Shown: positions 55,101-64,000 of the stretch, piece after piece
How the letters are laid out: the number at the start of each line of letters is the position of its first letter
Position numbering within the stretch: position 1 is the stretch's first letter
NCBI GenBank assembly: GCA_037954325.1
Contig: JBBMNZ010000035.1
Coordinates: 1,494,501-1,558,500, forward strand
Length of the DNA: 64,000 nt
Reading direction: 5' to 3'
Source: Fistularia commersonii
Taxonomy: Eukaryota; Chordata; Actinopteri; Syngnathiformes; Fistulariidae
The notes under the pieces: model-generated
What the model saw: the letters and a program-made list of their open reading frames with translations, nothing else
Database searches by the model: none
Told to the model about the DNA's origin: nothing
Program-made: the position numbers and the translations under genes

Positions 55101-58100
55101 TCGCCCCGACAGAACGGGTGGGGGCCTTTCATAGAAACGTCACACCGATATTTATGTCTTGAGTTGCCTCGACTGCCTTGGGGAAATAGAACAACACCTC
55201 CAGATTCCATGTTCACGACATCAGCGCTTATTTGCTTTGGATTTACTTTTGTGCCGGCTGTTGCATTAAGAAATGTAATTAGAAGCCGACGACGTGAATA
55301 TTTGGCCCGGTGCCCCCTGAGAACTTCTGGCAAACACATTGCATTGTGTAAACGGACTTTGCCAGTACTTAAACACACCAGCGTTCGATAGCTGTACAAG
55401 TGTGTCCACAGAGTTGTTTCAACACATTGTTGATTTCATGGAAAAACCGACTCCCGCTTAAAGACACCACAATGAAATTCCTCGGAACGGAGCGCAAAAT
55501 ATCCCTATCGCCCGACCATCCCTTCGATTTTGTAAACACAGATTTCCTGCAGTTAGCGCTTCCACTTGGCGGCAAGAAAGTCACTTAGAACATGCGGGGA
55601 AAGTCACGAACTGTTGTACGTCTCTTAAGCGTTCGATCCGGGGCGAACCCCGACTCCAGCCCCGCCGCGACCCCGACCGAGGGATAAGCGTAAGAGATAA
55701 GGAACGAATGAATGAACCAAACAGCCGCGGATAAACTCACCATAACGAACGAGCATCGGCATACCGGTGAAACCTTTGCTTTCAGTCCGTTGCAAATGTA
55801 CCCTGTCAACAGGCTACATTCCTAAAAGTCAGAAAGGGCGACGGGCATCTGGCCAATCGCGGCTCTTTAGGTCATTTCCATCGGGTAAAAGCAGCAGGAT
55901 CTAAGACGACGTGCCAAAGCACAACTTGACTTCTTGAACTCACTTAACCCGAGTTCTCGGGAGGGCCTGGAAAGGATCCCAGAAACTGTCGCTCGGACTG
56001 AGGAACTGACCGATCGCATCGTAGCGATCTGAGGTCACCGTCAACACAAAGCCGTGTTTCTGGTGGTCGTTCTAAAACCGAATGTGCTCCGTGGGACGGA
56101 GGCCGGGTATCTACCGGAAGTCCCGCTCCCTCCACGGTGGTCCCCCTCAAACCCAAGAGGTCACCCTTCGCCGATGGCTTCCCAGATTGCATTGAGTCTT
56201 AACTGCGGCGCTTCACAGGCGTTTCCCAATCAAATCCGCAGATCTGAAAACACTGGAATGGCCGTTTAAAGATGAAAAGAAAACATTATCTCTCGCAGAT
56301 GGCGCAGTTATATTTGACTCTCTTCTCCGATGTTCTCAAACCAAGTTGGCCTTTTGCGGAAATATGAGTTTTTGACAGCGTCGGAATACATCTGAAGGCC
56401 CGAGGCATTTTCTATGTGTTTGTGTTCAGACTGTTTTTGTCCCGAATCTGTATTTGAGTCAAGCCTGAACACGCGGAGCATAATCACCAGCCATCCCGGC
56501 TCGTCCTTCCTCCTGGGTACACCGTCAGAGCTGAGTCACTGTCTTTACCTGGACTAAAAGTCCTTTTTTTTCCCCCTTGTTTTTTTTTTTTTTTTTTTGG
56601 GTGCTGCAGTCAGAGGACTATGTGCCTGAGGTGGAGGAGGCCATGATGGCTCAGTGTGCTGAGCGGCTGCAGCTGGAGGCCTGCAAAGAGCTCTTCACGG
56701 ACTGTACCAAGTAAGACTGCGGGGGTCCCGAAATGCACCCGATGAACGTCTCGAACCTAAAAACCTTAAGAGTTGATGATCCATCACCGTCATGCACTTT
56801 GGCAGACCGCATGTTAGGATTCTTCATCTGCTTAAATCTCAGACACGTGGAATATTCAGATCTTAACGGTCCTTCCCCCGTCAAGCTTCAGAGAACATCT
56901 TCGCCACCTGCGGCAGAAATTTTTTAGATATTTTTACATCTGAGTAACAACAAGTGATTGTTGGCAGAGTTCGGCGGGGAGCTTTTTCAGCGCCGGTTTT
57001 CAGCAGGGACCCGTCGCCACGGCTCCCAGCTGCAGCCGCTTTGAAGCCGAACTCATGATGCACAAATAACAGAAAGATGGAGGTCAGATAGGAAGAGATG
57101 GACGAGACAGACCTTTATCAGATACTTTACCAATCAAACAATAGCTAAATTGTGTCTGTATAATTGTACATAAATGACGGTGGTGCGGCGGTTAGCGGCT
57201 ACGCCTCGCAGCAAGGAGGTCCCCGGTCGGATTCAGGGGGTAAAACAACTCACAGGAGGTTCAATGGAGACCCAACATTGCCAAGATAGGGAATGGTTGA
57301 ATGTCTTGTGACCCTTGTCCTAGGTATAGTGAACAAATGAATAGGTTAGAAAAGGTAAGCTGATCCAGGGACAGCCACAGCTCACCCCTACATTAGATGG
57401 CAACGTTGACCCCCTCCCTCTGAGTGCCCTTCCCTTCCCTGGTCATCTGAAAATGACGCCTGGTCTCAAGAGTCCAGTCCTGGGCGTGTTGACTTTGTGG
57501 GACCGATTCAAAAGTCGGCGGTGTTGCGACTCGATGATTGTTTCATGAGAGGAGAAGGGCATCAGGAAGGGTGGAGGCGGCATTCCTGTTTCCTTTCGCT
57601 TTGTATACGTCCTGAGTGCTCGCTATCTGTGCTGCCTGCCAGATGATGCTCGGCGTGGGGAGTCAACGCAGGGGTGACGTCCTCGCGCGAATCAAGAGAG
57701 AAACTACCAAAACACCTTAGAGGAAACATTTGCGAAATTACCTCGCTCGGAGAAGGGGCGGCACTTGGCAAGGCGGTCGGAGTGTCCGCCTCCTAGCAAG
57801 AAGGTCCACGGTTGGACTCCCAGGGGGCTTTCCATGCGGAGTCCCCAATGTTCTCCCCATGTCTGCATGGGGTTCCTCCAGGAGATTCTCTTAAGGCCCC
57901 CAAATTGCTCAGAACTGTGAAGAAGAGGGTCAATACTTGTATGCTTCTATATGACCAATTTGTCTCTATGATGTTAATGAGAGGGTGAGCGGTCGTACGC
58001 CTCTACGTGGCCTTCTAATCGACTATTCCGGGTTCTCGCTCGATGACACCGACTACCCTGACTGTAGGAGAAGCAGAATGAAAGATCTTGAGATGTCCAA

Positions 58101-58308
58101 GTTTTGGGCGCTGAGGCGGTTCACTGTCAGGGTCAGGGCCATCAAACGTTGACAGGTGATCAAAATGCATTTAATCAAGTGTTCTCATCTTCACATCTCC
58201 GTCTTCCAGATTCATTCACGACTATCTGAGCATGGCGCCCTTTGCCGACTACCTCGACAGCATGTACTACAACCGGTTCCTGCAGTGGAAGTGGCTGGAG
58301 AGGTAGAG

Positions 58309-58346
<38 letters not shown>

Positions 58347-61300
58347 CACTTCTGCTTGTGTTGCTGTTTCGCGCAGGCAGTCACGCCCCGCTTAAAGGGA
58401 TCTCCCACGAGCTCATTCTGGGTTCGCCTTCTCCGCCGCAGGTCCAGTAGCGACATGTTCAGGCAACAGGTCCAACGGTGACGCGCAATCAAACCTCGGC
58501 GGTTTGATAACCGACGTCAGCGTCTGCGTGACATCGGCGCGTCGCGTTTGTAGAACTGACTCAGGCGTTGCCCGACAACGTGGCTTTTCCGAAAAAGGTG
58601 TTTGTCGCGGCCCGACGGTGACTCAGCCCGAGTTATGGGGGATTTTTGTTTTTTTTGTTGTTTCAGGCGACGCAGGGAGGGGAAGCGGTGGGGTGGAGGG
58701 GGAGCCGGCGTCGGGAGTCACAAGGACGGGGATTCAATTTGAAAACTGTTCATGGTTGGAAAAGAAAAATCCAGTGTGTTTTCTTTGACTTAATTCAGTT
58801 AAGGAAAACTTAATTTCAGAGTTTTAGGGCCCTTTTCGTGCAACGGCGGCTCAGAGGCATAACGAAGAAGAAAATACGAGATGAATGCAGAAGACGAGGT
58901 GTGTTTGTCATCGGCGCTGGAGGGGGTGCTCGAAATTTTATCCGCCCGAGGCCCGCGAGCTAATGATGTTACTTTTTAATTGGATTCTGAGGGGCTATTT
59001 CAGCCACCTGGGTCCATGTTTCCCTTACAAGCGTGACACGACGCCGTCAAATATAACTGTTATCATACTGTGAACTGAAAAGGCCTATCTGCGGTGACCT
59101 CATCGGGATCCAACCGGTTCCTCCAGAAGCTTCCGTCCCTCGTCTGGGAAACTGTTTAATCGATAGCCTGATCAGCTAATATACGTCCTTTCTCTGTCCA
59201 ACAGCCAGCCGGTGACGAAAAACACGTTCCGACAGTACCGAGTTTTAGGAAAAGGAGGTTTCGGCGAGGTGAGTCCAACCCCTGCACGGACATCTGCTCA
59301 CAGCATGTAGGTTGTCTTTACTTCGAGCATGCAAAGGTAAATGTCTTATCATAGATTTAAGTTTTGTGTCGAAACTTCTTAGCCTCGTTTTCCATCCCAG
59401 TCCCATCCAATTTTTACGAACAAGAACATCGGTATCAGGAGGTACCAGAGGATCAGGTTCGCCAGCGTAGAACTTCACTTCCTTCCTAACCTTTCAGGTC
59501 ATTTCAGTCCAGCATGACTGGACTGGGTTCTTTTTGGACATTCATTGGGTACCTGGTACTAGTTACGCTCTTGCGTAAACAGCATCACGGTTGGCATCAC
59601 GGGAACCAGGATTTGGCCAAAAGCCCCTCCGAGTCTCCGGTGATTTCGGCGTTCTGCCCAAATCCGACACCCAGGAGTCTCCGATGAGGCACACAAGGTC
59701 TTGTCACCGCCAGAACAAAACTCTTATGCAAGATGATGCACTTCCTGGTGTTCACCGTGGACATGAGATGCACAAGACAACAGGAGGGATCACCCTGACC
59801 TAAACTAAAACTACAAATTTCCCCAACGGGAATCAACGGGAATCCCGTGATGCCAATTGTGATGCCATGAGACTACCCGCCACTAATTGGCCAGAGAATC
59901 CGACATGTCAGCGGCGTCTCGCCAGCGGTAGCCTTCTTTGGTTCATTTAAGGAACCACTTTTGGGGTTACCAGCCCCAAACTGCTCTGAACATCACCCGA
60001 TTCTGGCAGTGCGAAATTCTACCTCCACCTGGTGGTGAGGAGACTGTATCCCCGGTCACTTCGGGCGCTGACGTACAATGACTTTGCCCAAAAGGCACTC
60101 GGCCTTCATCTGCACCTATTAGTGGACAATATGAAGAAGGGTGAGGGTAGAGACGGATCTTCTCACCTCGACGGTTGCGCTGAAAGTTCCGACGGAGCTT
60201 CTGGATCGTCGGTCGTTGAGATTCTCACTGGATGTTAGAGGCACATCATGGGGATTTCAAGGTAGAAGACTTTCGGTGTTGTGATAGAATTAAAAAGGCC
60301 TTCAGGGCCCCCGAACACTGAGAAAATGTTTTACAGTGAAATTAAAGACGTCACAGAACGACGTCTGTTCTCCTAGACATTGGCAGCCGTCCAGTCGGTT
60401 CAATGGCTGAGGCGTAAATTTTATGGCTTGTTTAACGAGTTGATTCAAATTTTTCCGGGTAATATATGGGACTGGAGTTTGGGGGCGCGGCGAGGATATA
60501 TTTATTCACGGGACGGAGAGCGCAGATGATCGTTAGGACGAATCAATGTAAAACCAAAGGTTAATGATCGGGGACGGAAGCAGGAGACGGGACGTACCGC
60601 CTGTCTGCAGTTGTTTACGTCTCGGTCTCCGCCGAGTCTGGCTCGGCGAAGGTTCGCCGAACTACAAAATATAACATAAATCAACCATCAGCAGGACGCT
60701 TTACCCACGTAAATAGCCGCGTTTGTGCAAAAAGGGCCGTGGCAGCGATTCTAAGTAAATCTTTTCTTTGCCTTCTGAAAAGCAGGATTCATCCGGTCTC
60801 TTGAATACGTGGCGTCGGCTAAATGCCGTCTCTGTTACGTCTGAGTGTAATAAGAGGGGCCCTTTGATCCGGTGACCTTATGCTGACAGCTGAATAAATG
60901 GATTAGCGGGGTCACGGGACAATAAAGGACATGCTATAACAGCATCCCATACGTTCTGTGCCTATCTATAGCTGCGCGGGCATCGGAGGGGGGCGGGGCC
61001 AAAGGGTTAATGATGATCATTTATCCTTTATCAATCCCTCGTGGGGAAATTCATTCTCTGCAATTAACCAATCACGGATGAACCATGAGCAGTGCTTCCA
61101 GGAATGTTTGGTTGGCAGGAAAGAGGACCGCTCGACCTCCGTGCCGCCGTTCCATCAGAAGTCCACCTTCAATCCCTGACATGATTCGGATGGGAGAAGT
61201 TGCTCGGCGATACTTGTTTTGGGTAAATCCCAAAACGGGAAATCTGAAAGTGATGGAGGTTTCAGTGCAAAAGCACTTTTGTGCGACCTACATACTTAGA

Positions 61301-61634
61301 AATACGTCCCCACCCGGACTGACGTGGAGCTGATCATCGCCATGGCGACCCGTCCTAAACAGGCAGCTCAGCTTGCCGCCAGTCCTATTTGACAATGAAT
61401 GAATAAATGATCAGACGGTTAATTAGATAAGAAGTACTATATATCATTTTCTAAGCCGCCTTTTCCACGTTCTACCCGTCATGTGTCCGCCAGGTGTGCG
61501 CCTGCCAGGTCCGGGCCACGGGAAAGATGTACGCCTGCAAGAAGCTGGAGAAGAAGAGGATAAAGAAGAGGAAAGGGGAGTCCATGGCGCTCAACGAGAA
61601 GCAGATCCTGGAGAAGGTCAACAGCAGATTTGTG
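40358..61634 (+). CDS. grk6: grk6 (G protein-coupled receptor kinase 6), first eight coding exons
   Basis: GRK6 phosphorylates activated GPCRs at the plasma membrane, promoting arrestin binding and desensitisation (family knowledge). Eight exons (40358-40409, 44483-44578, 51261-51373, 54526-54603, 56610-56710, 58210-58302, 59205-59268, 61494-61634) join in phase to 246 aa. Seen in order: receptor-contacting N-helix MELENIVANTVLLKARE; basic lipid-binding GGGGNRKGKSKKWKQ; RGS-homology domain (about 52-175) with LCERQPIGRLLFRHFC and the ADYLDSMYYNRFLQWKWLE end; kinase start FRQYRVLGKGGFGE (P-loop 193-199); MYACKK with catalytic Lys215, the same number as in human GRK6. NRKGKSKKWKQMLQFPHIS and KKLEKK favour GRK6 over GRK5. 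The LER-QPV junction reads LES-QPV (Ser178). The remaining kinase and C-tail exons are beyond the window. Confidence 0.96.
41023..41068. repeat. (TTC)n trinucleotide repeat
   Basis: About 15 TTC units with one CTC interruption, GAA on the minus strand, in grk6 intron 1. Confidence 0.95.
41501..41572. repeat. (GT)36 microsatellite
   Basis: Uninterrupted 72-bp GT tract, UG in the grk6 transcript. Confidence 0.97.
42300..42328. repeat. (GT)14 microsatellite
   Basis: GT tract, grk6 intron 1. Confidence 0.95.
42483..42516. repeat. (GT)16 microsatellite
   Basis: GT tract, 110 bp from a CA tract of similar length (42628-42672), giving a potential GT/CA stem. Confidence 0.95.
42628..42672. repeat. 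CA microsatellite
   Basis: CA tract with one CT interruption, grk6 intron 1. Confidence 0.95.
44247..44412 (+). repeat. fragment of the abundant fish repeat
   Basis: 'ttcattcattcattcattat', 'cctggccgtcattggccgag' and 'acatacaactattccctctg' follow the same order as the repeat at 2890-3640, with deletions. Confidence 0.55.
44483..44578 (+). CDS. grk6: grk6 exon 2
   Basis: 96 nt, acceptor ttcttgtcctag, donor ACAG|GTGAGA. Encodes GGGGNRKGKSKKWKQMLQFP then HISLCEELRQST. Confidence 0.95.
44805..44950 (+). mobile_element. L2/CR1-like LINE reverse-transcriptase fragment
   Basis: The plus strand reads RGTAGLSAG in one frame and GVPQGSVPGPL in another, then a decayed 'GDDT' equivalent of the YADDT catalytic motif ('gtggtgatgacacccg'). 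GVPQGSVLGPLLF...YADDTQ is the RT core of L2/CR1-type LINEs. Frameshifts and stops make it inactive. Confidence 0.75.
45627..46206. mobile_element. hAT element copy, left end missing
   Basis: Matches 26693-27240 along its length ('ggcttgggaaaataaat', 'cagtggtacctttattttag', 'gtaattgcggctcccagtgt') and keeps the right terminus gttgccgacccctg. The left inverted repeat is absent. Confidence 0.85.
47380..48075 (+). pseudogene. degenerate Tc1-like transposase
   Basis: Broken reading with WTKLQSFGK, VKHGSWSLMMWR (family VKHGGGSIMVWG), DPKHTSKST (family QDNDPKHTSK, around the second catalytic Asp) and a C-terminal IPIERCKKLVSAYWK (family C.KLV.GY.KRL). Stops and frame changes separate these blocks, and the third catalytic block is replaced by a T-rich insert at 47970-47985. 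Confidence 0.8.
48490..48640 (+). repeat. tRNA-derived SINE fragment
   Basis: 'ccttccaaacagaaggctgg' + tagtttgatgccc followed by 'tttgggacgacactgaaccc' has the same head and body words as the SINE at 35895-36068. Confidence 0.65.
49523..49755 (-). repeat. 233-bp repeat, left member of inverted pair
   Basis: About 98% identical in reverse orientation to 59600-59830 (five differences counted by eye). Minus-strand reading ends 'caaatttccccaacggga' then ctcaataaagaataa, resembling a LINE 3' tail. Confidence 0.9.
51006..51040. repeat. CA microsatellite
   Basis: CA tract with a TCA interruption near the end of grk6 intron 2. Confidence 0.95.
51261..51373 (+). CDS. grk6: grk6 exon 3
   Basis: 113 nt, acceptor aaccccgcag, donor GTG|GTAAGA. 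Encodes E-KDYSSLCERQPIGRLLFRH then FCNSRTELRRCVKFLDGV (RH domain). Confidence 0.95.
51403..51438. repeat. (GT)18 microsatellite near the grk6 exon 3 donor
   Basis: Starts 29 nt after the exon 3 end; UG in the transcript. Confidence 0.97.
51765..51797. repeat. (GT)16 microsatellite
   Basis: GT tract, grk6 intron 3. Confidence 0.95.
52098..52127. repeat. (CA)15 microsatellite
   Basis: CA tract, grk6 intron 3; complementary to the GT tracts 0.3-0.7 kb upstream. Confidence 0.95.
52415..52530 (-). mobile_element. LINE/SINE 3' tail, antisense
   Basis: Reverse complement reads 'actctggcacaacaatttcc' + ttcgggataaacaaagttgttctcat, the same family as at 28625-28797 and 39905-40030. Confidence 0.8.
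54526..54603 (+). CDS. grk6: grk6 exon 4
   Basis: 78 nt, acceptor ttccccctcag, donor AAG|GTGCGG (weaker than average). Encodes AEYEVTPDERRKDCGQELVG then VFFNPK. Confidence 0.92.
54604..56609 (+). other. grk6 intron 4
   Basis: 2.0-kb intron. An A25 run lies at 54964-54988; a degraded antisense copy of the abundant fish repeat lies at about 55630-55720 ('gccgcgaccccgaccgaggg'). A T18 run precedes exon 5. Nothing else was recognised. Confidence 0.7.
56610..56710 (+). CDS. grk6: grk6 exon 5
   Basis: 101 nt, acceptor gggtgctgcag after a T18 run, donor CCAA|GTAAGA. Encodes SEDYVPEVEEAMMAQCAERL then QLEACKELFTDCT. Confidence 0.93.
57176..57420 (+). repeat. fish interspersed repeat, tRNA-like head
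   Basis: Begins 'acggtggtgcggcggttagc' + ggctacgcctcgcagcaaggaggtcc, the standard head of this family; it ends with 'ctgatccagggacagccac'. Confidence 0.7.
57757..58070 (+). repeat. fish interspersed repeat, second copy
   Basis: 'ggcggcacttggcaaggcgg', 'gcaagaaggtccacggttgg', 'ttctccccatgtctgcatgg' and 'ggttcctccaggagattctc' follow the family order; more complete than the copy at 57176. Confidence 0.8.
58210..58302 (+). CDS. grk6: grk6 exon 6
   Basis: 93 nt, acceptor cgtcttccag, donor GAGAG|GTAGAG. Encodes K-FIHDYLSMAPFADYLDSMY then YNRFLQWKWLE. A (GT)16 repeat starts 10 nt into the intron. Confidence 0.95.
58303..59204 (+). other. grk6 intron 6
   Basis: 0.9-kb intron with the GT tract at its start; the rest is unremarkable. 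Confidence 0.75.
58313..58344. repeat. (GT)16 at the grk6 exon 6 donor
   Basis: Begins 10 nt after the exon 6 end; UG in the transcript. Confidence 0.97.
59205..59268 (+). CDS. grk6: grk6 exon 7 (kinase P-loop)
   Basis: 64 nt, acceptor tgtccaacag, donor GAG|GTGAGT. Encodes S-QPVTKNTFRQYRVLGKGGF then GE. Confidence 0.95.
59269..61493 (+). other. grk6 intron 7
   Basis: 2.2-kb intron with the right member of the inverted pair (59600-59830) and an antisense LINE-tail-like sequence at 61020-61052 ('tatcaatccctcgtggggaa'). 59.9-61.0 kb shows no feature. Confidence 0.75.
59582..59865. mobile_element. repeat pair member flanked by terminal inverted repeats
   Basis: The 231-bp core (59600-59830) is the inverted partner of 49523-49755. 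It is bracketed by gcatcacggttggcatcacg at 59582-59601 and its imperfect complement at 59844-59865, which the other copy lacks. This could be a small TIR element around or carrying the core; no target-site duplication was evident. Confidence 0.6.
61494..61634 (+). CDS. grk6: grk6 exon 8 (catalytic Lys)
   Basis: 141 nt, acceptor gtccgccag, donor TTTGTG|GTGGGC. Encodes VCACQVRATGKMYACKKLEK then KRIKKRKGESMALNEKQILE and KVNSRFV. The open frame continues briefly into the intron (GTSDTLH), which is not family sequence, so the exon is ended at 61634. Confidence 0.93.
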
Positions 61635-62663
61635 GTGGGCACCTCAGACACGTTGCACGTAAACATCACTCGACCCGGTTTTCCCGTGGCGTAACACGGG
61701 GTGGCGCGGAATCATTCAGGGAGGCCAGTGAAAGTATCTCGCGGGCAGACAGAAGATGCGGTTTAACGTTATGGATATCCGTCTCACGTTTAAGTAAACA
61801 GGAAGTGAAGACGACAAGACCTCTAAGGGCAGATCGTAGCGAAGGGTCTGGGAGGCGTCGCTCAGAAACCCCGGGTGCTTCCGCATCTGCGCGGGTCTCG
61901 GTGAGAAGATCTGATGGGAAACATTAAAAGACAAAAAGACAGGGTGGACTGATGATGGGATAGTTTCGGAGCGAAGGCCGGCAGCTGGCAGGAGTCCACC
62001 TGGGACGACCCGGTCTAATGATCGGCGTGCCTGCGGGTCCTCCCTCATAACCTGCACACTGCGCCTTATTGTAAGCATTCATGAGTAACCTTATTTAATT
62101 TATGTTATTGGACCCTCCGATGCCCACCATGTGATAATTTCAGTGCATATATTTTACTGCTTTGAGGGTTTCCTCACAATGTCCGCCGTTGTGCTGCCTT
62201 TGTTTCACAAACTACCATTTGATTTAAAAAAAAAAAAAAAAAAAAAACCCGAAACAAAACAATGTTTGAATTCATTTTCGAGCAACCTGTCCTTATAGCG
62301 CCCAAAGCGGCAAACATGGGACGCGTATGGTTGGCGGTTGCGAGAGGAAATATGGCCACCTGCGAGCAGCAACGGGCACGTCACATGTATACAAGCCTGA
62401 TAATTGCAAAAAAAAAAAAAAACGAAAACAAACCAAAAAGAGTCACAGTGAGAAACTTTGTTTGGAAATAAAGTTAGTTCGCATCCGCTATAAGTGGAAG
62501 ATACTCTTTACCCCCTCGCCCCCCCAAAAAAAGAGGAGAATGACTAAGTCTGTCTTATGAGATTATCACCTGACTCAGCAATGAACATTAACCTTCTGTT
62601 CTATAAGGTCCAAAATTAGACATTAGCTGCATTCATATATTCATTTGTTCCCATCTGGAGTTT

Positions 62664-62668
<5 letters not shown>

Positions 62669-62693
<25 letters not shown>
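62669..62693. repeat. (GT)12 microsatellite
   Basis: GT tract in grk6 intron 8. Confidence 0.95.
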
Positions 62694-62697
<4 letters not shown>

Positions 62698-63774
62698 CAG
62701 CAGGACATGATGTTTGTGGAGTTACAACTGCGCTAATTAAAAAGACAACAGCGAAGGTTTTGTTTTCGCCACCTGCGTCAGCTTATTCTGTTGGGACAGC
62801 GGTTGTTCCCGCGCTCACGGTTCCCGTCCCTCGGGCTTCTCGAACGCCAATAAGTTCCAAAAAAATGCACAGAATTGGGTCTTTTTGTTGTTTTTTTGTT
62901 TATCTGCTGGAAAATAGGACCACCGGCATCCCTTGGCATGCGGGTCGCATGTCGATGTACCATGATGACATTGGCTTGTTGTTCCGTACGACACATTAGC
63001 CCATCAAACTAGGCTAGGCAACCATGCGTTCCGTCGCAAAAATATACTTCTGACAAATGCCGACGTTTTGGATTTGAAATGACATTCAATCCTGCGAGGC
63101 GTCTTCGGCGGACGACGTTAGCAAGACAACCGCCAACAACTCAACCGATGAGGGTAGAATCACATGCCTGTTGCATTAACAACTCTCAAAACAACCCAAA
63201 AATTGAAGCTTCATTGCTTCTTGGATAATTAAATGTGCTACTTTTAGCTTAAAATCAAAAGGAAAAAAAAAAAATTCAACCCGCAGACACGCTTTCAAGA
63301 GTCGAGTGTTTATCGGTTTGACTCTTCCGTTGACGCTCGGGATTCGGGTCACTTCGCTCCTCCCTTAACGTCCTCTTTCTTGGAATTACGAGGAAATAAA
63401 AACGTGCGGTGCGGAAAGTACTTCTACTTTACCTAGACAGCATTAAAAGCATGAAGCGATCTTGGCAGTAAAATTTAAAGTTTAAAGTCAGGAGCAAACA
63501 AAACAAAAACTTTTGATACTCACCGGTGATTTCGGTAAATACCGAGCACGGTATTTCTAATCTGTTGACGTCTATCCATATTCAAGCGGGTTCTGTCCTT
63601 CCTTGACGTCCTAACGAATGAAAGAATGTAATTACCACTGATATGAGGTCACGGCTTGACTACTCGCCGTATAGATTTGCCTCTCATCCCTGGGTGGACG
63701 ATGGAAAGTACTGGAAGGCTGCTGAGTGGTATTAAAAAAAACAAACAAAAAAAAAAAAAAAAACGAAAGCTCTT

Positions 63775-64000
63775 TACCTCCCCGTCCTAGCGTCTCTTAG
63801 AGGGCTCCCTGCCCACTTTAGAATTAAATTTTAAGACCTTCCTGATTGCTTTCAAGGCTCTTAATGGTCAGGCCCCATCTTGTATCCCAGACCTAATTCA
63901 CCGGCTCCCAGGCCCCTGCCATCTGATAACAAACCCCTCCTGCGAGGCTCGCCGCCGTCCGACCGCCGCCGAAGCCCCGGCTGACGTAGCCTTTTTCAGA
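63775..64000 (+). mobile_element. L2/CR1-like LINE, RT C-terminal end, runs off window
   Basis: The plus strand reads LELNFKTFLIAFKALNGQAP then SCIPDLIHRLPGP, matching the 'F.FK.L...FKALNGLAP.Y..DL' segment that follows the RT domain in fish L2-type elements. One stop lies near its start. Confidence 0.75.

Larger units (their letters stand above)
56711..58209 (+). other. grk6 intron 5
   Basis: 1.5-kb intron holding two copies of one fish repeat at 57176-57420 and 57757-58070; nothing else recognised. Confidence 0.7.
61635..64000 (+). other. grk6 intron 8 (partial)
   Basis: Runs to the window edge. It has A22 at 62225-62246, a GT tract (62669-62693), an A-rich run at 63734-63763 and a LINE RT fragment at the end. 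The next kinase exon (SLAYAYETK-type) was not found. Confidence 0.75.

Noticed and set aside
61635..61694. Continuation of grk6 exon 8 open frame (GTSDTLHVNITR)
   Set aside because: Does not match the GRK family, which continues SLAYAYETK; a GTGGGC donor lies at the right phase at 61635.

Overview
This window is vertebrate nuclear DNA, almost certainly from a ray-finned (teleost, probably percomorph) fish. The evidence is split genes with GT-AG introns, very dense CA/GT microsatellites, and fish-type interspersed repeats: tRNA-like SINEs, LINE 3' ends with a 'CCTTCGGGATTAATAAAG' tail, RTE-like LINE fragments, a degenerate Tc1 element and small hAT elements. No bacterial gene, CRISPR array, operon, rRNA or intact tRNA gene was found. 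Coding sequence is about 2.5 kb of 64 kb; the rest is intron, intergenic DNA and repeats.

Four protein-coding genes can be assembled exon by exon with consistent splice phases. (1) wwc1 (KIBRA), minus strand, 789-12379: the first five coding exons (WW1, WW2, start of the coiled coil); the gene continues off the left edge. (2) arl10, plus strand, 17039-26363: complete, four exons, 226 aa, an Arf-like GTPase with an N-terminal membrane anchor. (3) nop16, minus strand, 31633-37415: complete, five exons, 179 aa, a nucleolar ribosome-biogenesis protein. (4) grk6, plus strand, 40358-61634: the first eight coding exons (246 aa: N-terminal helix, RGS-homology domain, kinase P-loop and catalytic Lys215); the rest lies beyond the right edge. 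From recall, the human orthologues all map to 5q34-q35, and ARL10/NOP16 are tail-to-tail neighbours there too, so this is a conserved synteny block. The genes do not form one pathway: Hippo scaffold, small GTPase, ribosome assembly and GPCR desensitisation.

Layout: 1-12.4 kb wwc1, with a 10-kb intron 1 holding a hAT element nested in an older repeat. 12.4-17 kb is the divergent wwc1/arl10 intergenic region: CpG-rich wwc1 promoter side, LINE fragments, and an AT-rich ~45-bp minisatellite. 17-26.4 kb is arl10, with a 600-bp polypyrimidine minisatellite and GGAT/GAAT tracts in intron 2. 26.4-31.6 kb is the tail-to-tail spacer, with a full hAT element with target-site duplication and a 1.5-kb 'cctgagagtaaacctgac' minisatellite broken by a LINE tail. 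31.6-37.4 kb is nop16. 37.4-40.4 kb is the divergent nop16/grk6 spacer, with an orphan promoter-like module (CTCF-like site, two CREs). 40.4-64 kb is grk6, whose introns carry LINE, Tc1, SINE and inverted-repeat elements.

I see no unknown enzyme system. The most interesting signals are structural: UG repeats sitting beside splice sites in three of the genes, a ~98% identical inverted repeat pair bracketing grk6 exons 3-7, a possible transposon-supplied poly(A) site for arl10, and the orphan CRE/CTCF module.
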